A DNA stretch of 64,000 nt from Rhinopomastus cyanomelas. Its lineage: Eukaryota; Chordata; Aves; Bucerotiformes; Rhinopomastidae. This document shows positions 35,577 to 47,615 of this stretch, in pieces; position 1 is the first letter of the stretch; every line of letters begins with the position of its first letter. The position numbers and the translations under genes are program-made. The notes under the pieces were generated by a model that was given only the letters and a program-made list of their open reading frames with translations, ran no database searches and was not told the origin of the DNA. The stretch covers positions 30,827 through 94,826 of the forward strand of contig VXBP01002702.1 of NCBI GenBank assembly GCA_013400115.1, written 5' to 3'.

Positions 35577-38500
35577 CTAAGGAAAGGAGACACGGTTATT
35601 AGCGCCTGAGTGGATCAAGCAAGAGACATTTAAGAGCAATGGCTTGAAATACAGGGCAAAAAAAGCAGGTTAGATTACCAAAGGTTCCTATAACAATGGG
35701 GGTCATTAAGACCCTTGACCTAAGGAGGACTCCATGCCAGGGGGCAAAGCCTGGAAAGGTGATGAAAGGTGACTTGTGAGTTTATAGGAATATCAGTGGA
35801 CTGTGAGCTGTGGGGCCCATGCCAAATACCTCAGCCAGCAAGGCTGCTTTCAGGCAGAAAGGAGCCTTATAACTCACAGGTTGATGGTAAAAAATGCCTG
35901 GGATCTATTTGCTTTACACTTAGGGCAACAGGCAATGAAACACACTTCCCATATCTGCAGGCAGGCAAAGATTAAATCACTTATTTGTCAGTTCTAAGAG
36001 GAAAAAAAAAGAGAGAGGCCCATGGAGCTGGTATATGGTTCAAAAGAAGCACAGAAATCTCATAGCTTAGAAGGTTAAAACCAATTAATGAATCCCTCGT
36101 TAGCCAGCAGGTTTTTTAAGCATTCTGAAATAGCCAGAGTGAGATCAGCACCTCATCTCATCAGCACCTCGTCTCCCTGCTGCAGAAAACACTACACAGT
36201 GGTGCAAGTGAGGACTCTTAACTTCCTGCTGTACAAAGGCAACCAGAGCCTCACCCCCCTAGCAGGGTCAGTGGAACGCATGCAAATGCTGGAGGAGGGA
36301 AAAAAGAGTTGTCTGATCAGAGGAACAGAAAAAGACCTCCAAGAGGCAGGAAAAAACACTGTGTACCAATGGGAGAAACACAAAGAGCCAATGTCAAGCA
36401 CATCCCAAGTACAGATTTAGTCAGTGCCCAGCAGTGATTAGGCTCTGCCCAGTTTCCCAGTGGAGTCAGGAATTTGTCATGGAAACTCGAGCCCTGCTGG
36501 CCTTGCATGAGTTGAAATGCCCAGAATTAACACCACCTTTGATACATTTAACTAAAAGCAGAGCTACTTCTGAGCTAGAACAGTTCCAAACAGAGAGCAT
36601 GTTTTATTTAGTGGCTAAGCTGTGGCTCTGCCCTGGCAGCAAAACGTACACTGACATTCTGGAACTTGATTTTGACACCTTTTTTCTGTAGGACACCATC
36701 ACTTAGCAAAAAGTCATTGCTCCCAAGAGTCTGTTCCACAGCAGAACCAGGGCTGGGCTGCAGGACTCACAGCACCTGAATAGTTGACTTTGTTCTCGTG
36801 TCCAGCCTATCCCTGTAACACAAGGCCTGGAGGCATCAGGCAGACAGAACCCTTCTGCACACCTAATGAGGAGAAAGTTAAAATCCACCTCAGTCCAGGC
36901 TGTTCTCACCAAACCAGCAGTTCAGGCTTGAAACATGCTGCTTCTGCAGTGCCCTTGGAAGCGGCACTTACCTATTTCCTTCACTCTGATTCTCTTGGTA
37001 AGGAAGAGCAGTCCTGCCACATGGGGAGGGGATGACACACAAAGCCTTCCTCCTGCAAGTCCAAGCTCCCCACTCAGAGATGGCTTCGGTCTCTTCCTCC
37101 ACAGGTCAGATCACCTCACTTCCAAAACTCTGAGGAAATTAGCAAAACCATCATTGTAACCATCAGGCAAGAGCCTACAAGTAACAAACTGCAGCCTGTA
37201 TTTCGTATCTTTCTTTTGTAGCATCTCATTTTCTCCCAGACCCCATCAATTCTGTTCCCTTTAGGATGCACAAACCCCCCTGTCCCCAGCAATCCACTCC
37301 AGCTGCTGCTTTAATCAAAACTAATTTCTGCTCCAAGAGTAAATGTTGCCAAGTACTGCTCTGTCCCATCTGTGCCTCCAAGTGAAACAGTGATTAAAAC
37401 TCACTAATTCTTTAACTCCATTGTTTTCTTCTCTTCTGCTAAGTCCAAAAGCTGCAGCACAGATGATGACACCCCATGCCTACGGCTTCTTCTGCCAGTG
37501 GTGCCGTCACGTACTTCAAACTACACCAGCAGAAACCCTTCGCTGAAAGGTGATGCGGTTAAATTCTTTATAAACTTCAAGCAAATTATGGGTCAGAAGT
37601 GACGGTGAGAATGAGTAGCGCAGGAATAGGAGCTTTATTTTGCAGATGGGGAAAGTCAGGGGAAGAAAAGGACACTGACAACGTCCACGCCAGAAATATG
37701 TTGCAGAGCCCAGCTCTAATTCCCAAAACACACTCTAATTACACTCCTCTTCTCTTTCAGAATATAAAGAGCTAAAAGGAACTTTAACCATTGAGGGGTG
37801 AACTGGGAAAACGTAGAAAAACGTGCATGTACGGGTGTTCTTCAAGAAGCAGTTAAATCCTACAACTAAAGAGAAAAGCAAACGATGCAGAAGAGGAACA
37901 TACTGTGCGCTCGCTGTGCTCGTATTCGAAGGGACGGCAATTAAAACAGAATGAGTGAAATGAAAGAAAATAGTCGCCAAGATGTCTAATTGAATTGGAT
38001 TTTTCTGCAAGGTTCCAGGAAATTAAGTGAACAGATATAGAGAAGGAATGCAGATGCGGATACTTGTGTCTCTGCTGTATTACAGCACACATCCACACCC
38101 AGCCGAAATTATCTCCAATCAGCAAGTAGAATACCTGAGGTGTCAACAGCAATTCCAAGGCACACAATTTCTGAGCGGAGAACAAGGCTGTGTTGTGTGG
38201 TGGGGTACGTTGAGATGGTGGTTGAGAAAAAAAATACCCCATCTAATGTCAAATTCTTAACTGGTGACTTAGCTGGAGAGGGAAATATTGAAAACAGCTG
38301 CCAGCAAATATGCAGCAAGGAACCTTTAAACCAGGCATGAAGACAGCAGATAACCAAAGTAATTGCTAGCCTGCTTTTTTTCCCCCTGTGTTGCTCAACA
38401 GAAGGTTTCCTGTCCCACCAGTATCATCACTGATTCTTCTTTTTGCTCTTTTCCCTCTTTTTTCTAAGCAAAGTTGCCCTGAGCAGCCCTTTTAATTAGA

Positions 38501-38802
38501 GCATAAAAAGGCTTTTATTATGCAACACGATGCTGCCTTTCCACCCAAAGATTTCTTTTGTCTCAACTGGAAAAATCTAAGGGGGGCAGGAGAGATGTTT
38601 ATTTTTTTAAAACAAAGATACAACCCAGCTTGAGCCTCTGCCTCTCCCTGACTTAAAGATTTGCTCAACAGACAAAGTCAATCTGTGTATGTTTAACTCC
38701 TTCCAACGCTCAAGGAAGGGGTTTCTGTGTGTGCAACCGTTTCACACGCAGCCAGACAAGCTGAGCCTGCCCACGCGAACAACACTTGGACTCTGCTGGA
38801 AT

Positions 38803-39190
38803 CACACAGAATATTAGGGATTGGAAGGGAACTTGAAAGATGAGCTAGTCCAAACCCCTGGACACAGCAGGGTCATAGGATCATAGGATGTTAGGTGTTG
38901 GAAGGGACCCAAGACATCCCTGGGTCACCTAGACCCAGTCACACAGGAACACAGCAGGAAGGTTTGAAACGTCTCCAGAGAAGCAGACTCCACAACCTCC
39001 CTGGGCAGCCTCTGCCAGAGCTCTATGACCTTCACCGGGAAGAAAGTCCTTCTCACACTGATGTGGAACCTCCTCTGTTCCAGCTCACACCCAGTGCCCC
39101 TTGTCCTATCATTAGATGACACTCAGCAGAGCCTGGTTCCGTCTTCCTGAACACCCACCCTTCACATATTTATAAACATTAATGAAACCA
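38803..39190 (-). mobile_element. CR1 LINE fragment with a 46-bp CR1 tail inserted in it
   Basis: The outer copy runs CACACAGAATATTAGGGATT to CACATATTTATAAACATTAA. At 38876-38921 it is split by a second tail (TAGGATCATAGGATGTTAGG...) flanked by GGGTCA on both sides (38870-38875 and 38922-38927). Confidence 0.9.
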
Positions 39191-39799
39191 ACACTCCTCA
39201 TTGTAGTCTGGATGGAATGAGGAATCAGCCTGGAAATCTCAAAAAAAAGGTGACCGAAGATCCATTACAAAGACAGAATTACCATACAAAGATATTCACA
39301 CCGACTCTAAGCATCAAGTTGATTTGTTTTCTGGTTTTACCCCATTACTGGTAATGAACAAAGAAAATCTTGTGGCAGCATCGCTGGACTCTGCTTTGTG
39401 AGGGAGCTGGAAGAACCAGGGAGTTAACTTTCCTGTGGGTTGAAGCACAGGAACACAGAGAGCAGTCAGTCCTGAAGGCCATGTGTTAGTTATTTGGACA
39501 GAAAGCCCCGGCTCTTGCAGCAGTTTCAGGTCTCAGGTTGCCAAAGATAGAAATCAGTGAGGTGCGCTGGTGGAATCACAATAGAGCTGGAGGAAACAGC
39601 ACAAGATTCTGTACACATTTTAAACTGATAGGTTTGGGCGTTTAGCCTAAATCTAACACGATGCATAGGGCTGAATTCAAGACTCCCAACACCACTGCAG
39701 AACTGCCCTGGTTCATGGTGAGCTCTTCACAACAACAAAGCCCAGAAACACCTTGTTTTTCAAGTGGAAAATTCAGGTTTAGACCAATTCTGCTCCAAG

Positions 39800-40473
39800 G
39801 AACCACAGTAAGGTGGAGAGCAGTAAAGCAGAAAGGGACCTGGTGGCTCTGGCAGCCAGCAGGATGGCCAGGAGCCAGCAATGGGCCCTGGTGGCAAAGA
39901 AGGCCAACAGCATCCTGGGGTGGATCAAACAGGGAATGGTTAGCAGATTGAGAGAGGTTCTCCTCCCCTTCTACTCTGACCTGCTGAGACCACAGCTGGA
40001 ATCTTGTGTCCAGTTCTGGGCCCCTCAGTTCAAGAAGGACACAGAGCCACAAAGATGATGGAGTGGAGCATCTCCCTGATGAGGAAAGGCTGAGGGAGCT
40101 GGGTCTCCTGAGCTTGGAAAAAAGGAGACTGACAAGTGACCTCATTAATATTGATAAATGTGGAAAGGGTGGGTGTTCAGGAAGATGGAACCAGGCTCTG
40201 CTGAGTGTCACCTAATGATAGGACAAGGGGCAATGGGTGTGAGCTGGAACAGAGAAGGTTCCACATCAATATGAGAAGGAACTTCTTCACAGTGAGGGTA
40301 CCAGAGCTCTGGCAGAGGCTGCCCAGGGAGGTTGTGGAGTCTGCTTCTCTGGAGATGTTTAAAACCCACCTGGACATGTTCCTGTGCAACTGGATCTAGG
40401 TGATCCTGCTGTGGCAGGGGGATTGGACTGGACGATCTTTCAAGGTCCCTTCCAGCCTCTAATGTTCCGTGAT
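39800..40473 (+). mobile_element. CR1 LINE fragment with ORF2 C-terminus
   Basis: The plus-strand translation shows the ORF2 3' coding part (LREVLLPFYSDLLRPQLESC, then FHINMRRNFFTVRVPELWQR), broken by frameshifts. It is followed by the 3' UTR to about AATGTTCCGTGATTG. Confidence 0.93.
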
Positions 40474-42863
40474 TGCCAGGCTCAATCAAGCATCAATCCT
40501 GAGCATCACAGCTGCACCACCCCAGTACCTTATTCCAACTGCTAGTCTGACATCATTTGTGGTGATTTCATATCTGGATGTTCCTGCGTGAAAACACCCA
40601 AGTCTAGAGCTGTACGAATACAGGGGCTGTGAAGTACTGCATGTAACAACGCCGAGATCAGGAACGAGTAGAAAAGGGAAGGTACTACAGGTACTATTAA
40701 AGGAAGAAAATCCCTATTTTTGCAGAGTATTGTATAAAATCCCAGTAGCTGCAGCTTCTGTCTTAAACCTCACATAATTGTGCACAGGAAACCCTGTCAG
40801 TCCCTCGTGAGGAAGGAGAATTTCAAACAATGATACCACCAGGCTGTGTGGAACCAAAACAGCACATTTCTGTTCAGTGTGCAAATATTTGTGGTCATTA
40901 TAAAAATAAACAAGCTTAGACAAGTGTGCTGCTCAACAGTGTTTGATGAGTGGCTCTAATGCTACGGAGGTCAATTAATCCGCATGGAGCAATAACAACC
41001 TCACATGCAAAGAGAAGCATCTTTCCGGAGCTTGTGAAACAAAGAGGAATGCAAGAGTCCCTGTGAGGACAGCCTGTACATACTTGCCCAGAATGACTGC
41101 TTAGCCAAGAAGCTAATGAGCTTATGCATCAGGTGGGATGGGAACAGGTTCACCACCTCTGAAGGCCGGCAGTACAGTTAAGCACTTTCAGTTTTACTAC
41201 GAAATTCTAGGCCCCTCATCCACGTAACAAACCAGTGATGCATTTCAAACTCAAGAAGGAAATTTTGCAATGTAATTTTTCTTTAAAAGATGCTCATGTG
41301 GTGCTGCTTATCCCGCTTGGCAGCAGGTGACAAGCTGCTATCAGTTAGATGAAGTCTTGAGCTGTTATTTTAGGTGCAGAGTTATCTTCAGAAGTACCTG
41401 CACACTGTAGTAGAGATGGGGAACACAAAACAGAGATAGCAGAGAAAGGACTGGCTGCAAAGTCCCCAGGCAACCACAGACAGCAACTCAAATGTTGAGC
41501 CACCCACTGTTTAACAGAAATATGAGTTTGCTGCAAAACCCATGCCAAACCAGCAGGCTGAGAGCCTGGTCCTGCACAATTCACTCAAGGTGAATGTCTG
41601 AGACCACTGTTCTGAGCACACACTTACTCTGAAGGGGCCAGGAGCACCAAACTCACAAGGCCGAGGTTCAAAATTCCTCATATAGCACAGGTTGTCACTG
41701 AATGCTCTTTGTTTCACTTCAGCCCTACTCAAGGAGGAGTAAAGGAGAGAATGCACACCAGAAGAGTCCTTGAGAAGGAAGGTCCCCAATGTGTCTGATG
41801 CCAACATCAAAAACTCAAGGTGGCACACGAAGACTCTCTGAGCTGCAATAGTGTTTTAGCACCTGCTTCTAACCAGAAGCAGGTTTTGGACTCCAACCAT
41901 AAACACTTCCCCATTTTTCATTCAACCATCCCGTCCCTACTTGCCCCAATCTGCTGCCTGTGGCTCAGGTGATGTGGGAGGATGGCACTGAGCAGGTGCA
42001 TGGAGCAGCGCCAGCATTACTCATCCTCATACCAGAGGGACAGAGTCACCAGGCAAACAAGAAAAACTTCCTTCTTTAACGAAAAAGAAGAACAATGTCA
42101 CTCACAGGGGTGCAAATACTACTCATTCCTATTAAATTAGATCAGCCAGGCAACAGAACGAAAGGCTACCAGAACACCCCAAGACTGAGCAGGTTTCTAT
42201 CAACACTCTGACCCAAACCATGCCCACCTTCAGCAAGGACTAAAGGGCTTCGCCAAGAGCCACTAACCAGTCTCAAACACCCATGGTACTGGGATTTGGG
42301 CATGGCACAGCCTAGTAGGTCTGAAAAAAAGCAGCAAGTTGCTTGGTTCAGCTTGAGATGCATTAAGTCACGACACCAAGAAAAGATTCCCCTCTCCTTT
42401 AAATAACATCTCTGAGTAAAAAAAAAAAACTTTACTTGACCTTTGAATTAGCACTTCTCCCTATAAAATATCGGTTTCTTTACTGGGAAGAACCTGTAAT
42501 CTTCACCGACATAATTTAGGTTTTATATTACAAAAGGGATACAGGAAAAAAAGAAGGAAGAATAAACACTCCGAGAGCCTGGTATAAACAGCAGGAAAGT
42601 TTCACAACTTTTAAATGTTTTGATAAGAATGCAATGGAATTACAAGTTTCTCCATAAAATTTCAGAAGTCAGAGGTGCAGCAGTGTTTATTCTAATAGCA
42701 GAACCAGTCTGGGTACATTCATCCAGCTGCTCTTATCGGGAATTTCTCTACACGAACACATCACAACAGTTACTTAAACAGTTACACGGCACTGCCCAGT
42801 GCTACTCAAACATCTGCAGAGACAGTGGCCTTCAGTGGCAGGTCCTGCCATTTCTGCACCTCT

Positions 42864-43150
42864 CATCACAGAATCCCTTTGGTTGGAAGAGACCTTTAAA
42901 AATCATTAAGTCCAGCCTTCAAACAGCACCGCAAAGTCACCCCTAAACCATATTCCTAAACCCAAGGTCCACACATTGTTTAAATGCCTTCAGGGATGGG
43001 GACTCCAGCACTGCACTGGTGAAGAAATACTTTCCAACATCCAGCATAAACCTCCCCTGGTGCAGCCTGCAGCCATTTCCTCTGGTCCTATCGCTTGCCA
43101 CCAGGGAGAAGAGGGGCTGAGTCCCTCATTGCTCCAAACTCCTGCCAGGG
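42864..43150 (-). mobile_element. CR1 LINE fragment, older
   Basis: TCATCACAGAATCCCTTTGG tail, diverged 3' region to about 43150. Confidence 0.82.
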
Positions 43151-44289
43151 CGATGCACAGAAACTACACAGTAACTCCAGTACAGGCAACAGGAGCGCTG
43201 CTACCAACTTCATAAAGGTCAAGATACCCCATTCTAGATGTCGCCCAGATGAAAGCAGATAACGTTTACACAGGTTCAACCACTCCAAGTCTCACTGCAC
43301 AGCAAGCAACATTCACCTACTTCAAGCCTCACAGATTTCCAGCCCCTATCACTGCAGAATCGGAGAGCTGTGGCAAACCCAAGTTGCAAGTTTTAACTCA
43401 GCATCAAGTCTTGTTTCATCTTTTCTGAAGGCTCCGCTTTGTAGCTGCTGCTAGCGCTCCTGCAGTGCCCTGCTTCTGTCGTCAGCAGCCCCCGTCCCAC
43501 AACTATCCCAAGTATGCCCCAGCACCATTTTCATTGCATTGTGTGGTTTCTCCATTCCTCCGCTGATTGAGTCCAGGCCTCTCCTCGGAGCTGGCAGATA
43601 ATGGAAACCATGTGAGGAGGGAAATGCAACCTTCAAACACACAGCCTGGTTTTGCGAGTGTTATCAGAGAGGAGCTAAACGTTGACAGCACATCATTTGT
43701 CCCTAACTGATAGGATCCGGACGGTTTAATTGCTGAGGAGATAAACTAAATGGATTAGAACCTTCGTCTCCATCAAAAATAAATTGGAAATGGGGCTCTA
43801 AAAGCTGAAGTCTGGAAAACAAAGGAAATACAATCCCCAAACCGATGCATCTGCTTCAAGCTACGTTAAGTAGTTTTTCCTCATGTCCTGAAAATGGGTG
43901 TCTTGAGTAGACAAGAACAAAAACCATAGGTGGAGGAGGGTGAGAAGAAAACAACCGCTGGAGCCTAACTTTAGCCTGGAATTTTCTGGCTTTTTGCAGT
44001 ATTACCACAATTCCAGCTATTTTAAACCCCCATATGGAGGGGCTCTTCTTGTTTCACCAGGCAGTTTTATAGAATTTAACGGGACCAGGTGCATGGTACA
44101 GAGAGCATCAGGCATGGCCCCTCCTTCCATCCAAGAGCTGCTTTTTAATCTTCTTTATGAGATGAAAGAGTTAAAATGAAGGTGATTTATCAGCTGCCAG
44201 TCAGCCCAACAGAGCTGGAGCTCTGGAGCACTGTGGCTCAAGGAAGGGCACAACCCTAATCCAGCACTAGGATGACCCAGTATCTTAGA

Positions 44290-44773
44290 ACTTGGGAAGA
44301 AATCTCTCCCTGAGAGGGCATTGAGACCCTAGAACAGGTTGCCCAGGTTGTGATTCTGTGACTTCTGATTGTGGGGACAGGCTGAGGGAACAGGGGCTGC
44401 TCAGCCTGGAGAAGAGAAGCCTCTGGGGCTTGTAGCAGCTCCCAGTGCCTAAAGGGGCTCCAGGAAGGCTGGGGAGGGACTTTTTATGAGGGACTCTGGT
44501 ACTAGGACAAGGGGAGACAGTTTGGAGCTATAAGAGAAGACATATTTAGGTTAGATCTGAGGAAGAAATCCCTCCCTGTGAAGGTGCTGAGACCCTAGAA
44601 CAGGTTGCCCAGGGAGTTTGTGGCTGCTCCATCCCTGGAAGTGTTCCAAGCCAGGCTGGATGGGGCTCTGGGCAACCTAGTCGGGTGAGAGGTGTCACTG
44701 CCATGGCAAGGGATTGGCACTAGGTGATATCTGAAGTCCCTTCCAACCAAAACCAGCCTGTGATTCCATGGCA
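44290..44773 (+). mobile_element. Two CR1 LINE fragments in tandem
   Basis: A shortened copy ends at TTGTGATTCTGTGA (about 44362). A longer copy runs from about 44370 to TGTGATTCCATGG (44773). Same subfamily as the copy at 53665. Confidence 0.87.
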
Positions 44774-45374
44774 TCACAAAGGAACCCCATTTTGTGATCT
44801 TAGTTGGTAGTGTGGGTTGAAAAAATGGATCTGCTCTGGTGGAGTTTTTTTTTAAGTAAAACCCAACAGAAGATCCACAAGGACCAGAGTTCTCCCAAGC
44901 AAGGATGCTCTGAACGCGGGTTTGCTGTTGTTCTTTTATTGTAACCACCTGGGCTGAGTTTTTTTTCCATGGGCACATTGTAAAAAAACCTTTTAATGAT
45001 TCGCAAGATGATTAATTAAGTCTCACCACCATATGTGGTGGAAGATACTCCTGAACTTGTGCTAGTGCGGCATCCATTGGCCAAGTCCCAGCCTACATTT
45101 ATGTTTCTGTTGCCACAACTATGTCACCTGGGGAATCTATTTCTTTCACTTTTACTACTCCAACAACCACTCCAAAGGAGATGCACTTGCACTGGGACAT
45201 AATTTGGTTTAGGCATATTACTTAGGAAACCTTGTGTAAACCATGCTAGAAAAACAACCTCTTTGTTAATACAAACTTCTTCACTACTCAAAAGATTTGC
45301 CATAAATACCAGAGTGGCCAATATTTAAAGTCTAGATCCTGTCTCAATGGTTTTGATGGAGGATGTAGGCAGCC

Positions 45375-45817
45375 CAGACCTTAGGATGATGAAGGCAGTG
45401 GAGCATCTCCTTGATGAGGAAAGGCTGAGAGAGCTGGATCTCTTGAGCCTGGAAAAAAGGAGACTGAGGAGTGACCCCATGAATGCTGATCATAATTGGA
45501 AAGGGTGGGTGTCAGGAGGATGGAGCCAGGCTCTGCTCAGGGGCACCCAATGATAGGACAAGGGGCAATGAGTGTGAGCTGGAACAGAGGAGGTTCCACA
45601 TGAACATGAGAAGGAACTTCTTCCCAGTGAGGGTGACAGAGTCCTGGCAGGGGCTGCCCAGGGTGGTTGTGAAGTCTCCTTCTCTGGAGACATTTAAAAC
45701 CCACTTGGCCCTGTTCCTGTGCAACTTGATCTAGGTGATCCTGCTGTGGCAGAGGGATTGGACTACATGATCTTTTGTGGTCCCTTCGAGTCCTTAATGT
45801 TCTATGATTCTGCGAAC
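45375..45817 (+). mobile_element. CR1 LINE fragment, young type
   Basis: ORF2 3' end (LEQRRFHMNMRRNFFPVRVT) and 3' UTR ending TGTTCTATGATTCTGCG. Confidence 0.93.
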
Positions 45818-46600
45818 TTTGAGCATTTTCTATGGAAAACACTGTGGAGAAGACTCTTCCGCAAGGTTTCTTCAGCAGCTGTAGGGGCAGAAAGTTACAG
45901 CTACCCAATACTCCCCTATGAAGGAAAGCTGTACATTCGTGATTTGATGGTGAGGTGTCAGCAGCTAATAACACACTGCAATCTTCTGCCACTCAAGCAC
46001 GAAGATGTGCTAAAAGGAACTTCAGTGAGCACACCAAAACCACAGGTAAAACATTGCTCCTTAAGCACAAATCCCAAACAATCACCCTTGCTCCAGCTCA
46101 GTGCCAGCAGTGTTTGCAGGGTGAAACACACTGAGCTCTCACTGCCTCAGGAATGTGACTGCTCAGGCGTCCCCGAGGCTGGTGAACCTGCTGTCCTGTG
46201 TCTGGCAGGGCAACATGGCGTTGAAGAGCTTCCTCAGAGCTGCCTGCCCCCGACAAGCATCATCATTGGCCCTAAACTCTGTTTTCAGCCTTCTGAATTG
46301 GCTCCATGGAAACACCCCTTGAAAATGCCACCTGAGCAGCTTGGGATGGGGCTAGCAGCCTCCTATGCAAACATCACCTTGTTATCCTTGCTGCCCCAAA
46401 TCAGAAAAACACTGGTCTTTCACCAGGTGGTAAATCCACTATTCCCCCAGGGGAGAAGACTTTTTTTTATTACTTCGTCTTTTTTTAAACAAGATTCAAG
46501 TGCTCCACACCTGATCCCAACTCGGCAACAGCAAAAGCTGTTTTCTTCATCTTACTTGGGCTCACTGAATTTTGCCTGCTCTCTACATTCCCTGATCTTA

Positions 46601-46660
46601 GAACCATAGGAGCATTTAGGAAAAGACCTTTAAGATCATCGAATCCAACTCTTAACACAA
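46601..46660 (-). mobile_element. Short diverged CR1 tail
   Basis: AGAACCATAGGAGCATTTAG followed by AAGATCATCGAATCCAAC. Confidence 0.6.
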
Positions 46661-47324
46661 CTGATCCAGCCTCCCTTCCAAAGGAAGGGTAGAACAGGCT
46701 ATGCAATCACTCTCACTCTCTTCAACCTTGAGTATTCTGCAGGAAAAAGTCTTTCCAGTTAGTTTGTACCTAGCACAAATCTCACCGTTCAGTTGTGGTA
46801 TTTCAGCAAACTAGAGACGACCAATTCCTCGGGCACCTCCACAAGCCACCTCCCACTGATTTTATGTCTCCAGAAACATGCAGAAGGTTCCAGCTCGCTT
46901 TCTTTTCAAAAAGACAATGGGAAAATTAGGAAATAGGATCTGTTTTCCCACCCTGTTTTTTCCCAAGCCCCAAATATGAAGCAATCAAATGTGTTTCAGC
47001 TGAACACAGAACCACCCAAATTAGAGCAGTAGGAAAAGTCCCCCAACCCCTGAAGTCGCTGAAATGTGGAATTACTTTCCTTGGGGGTTACAGTAAATAA
47101 TCCTAAGAGATTGAGTAATTCTTTTCAAAAATCAAAGCGGTGTGGAGGCACGAAGCATTTGAAAGCAAACAAACCTCACTGTGACACAACTCTCATGAAC
47201 CTGATATCACAACATTGAAATGATGAAATGGATTCATTAACAAAGGCTTAAATTGGCCTAATTCATAGACGACCTTCCCAGGAGAGAGCTGCTCCCATCA
47301 TCTGTCTATAAATCCATGAAGGCC

Positions 47325-47615
47325 GGGTGTCAAGAGACAATCTCTTTTCGGATAAGGTGTAATGGGTGTCAGTTGGAGCACAAGAAGTTCCATCTCAACA
47401 AGAGGAAGAACTTCTTTACTGTCAGGGTGACAAAGCACTGGAACGGGCTGCCCAGGGAGGGTTGTGGAGTCTCCTCCTCTGGAGGCTTTCAAGACCCCTC
47501 TGAATGTGTTCCTGTGTGACCTACCTTAGGTTTTATGGTCCTGCTCAAGCAAGGGGTTGGACTCAATGGCCCCTGGAGGTCCCTTCCAACCCCTAACGAT
47601 CTGTGTACCTATGTG
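47325..47615 (+). mobile_element. CR1 LINE 3' fragment
   Basis: LEHKKFHLNKRKNFFTVRVT in the plus translation, then the 3' UTR ending CAACCCCTAACGATCTGTG. Confidence 0.9.

Noticed and set aside
45719..46609. 296-codon plus-strand open frame
   Set aside because: It begins inside the 3' UTR of a CR1 copy and runs into unique DNA of unremarkable composition. No domain or known protein pattern.
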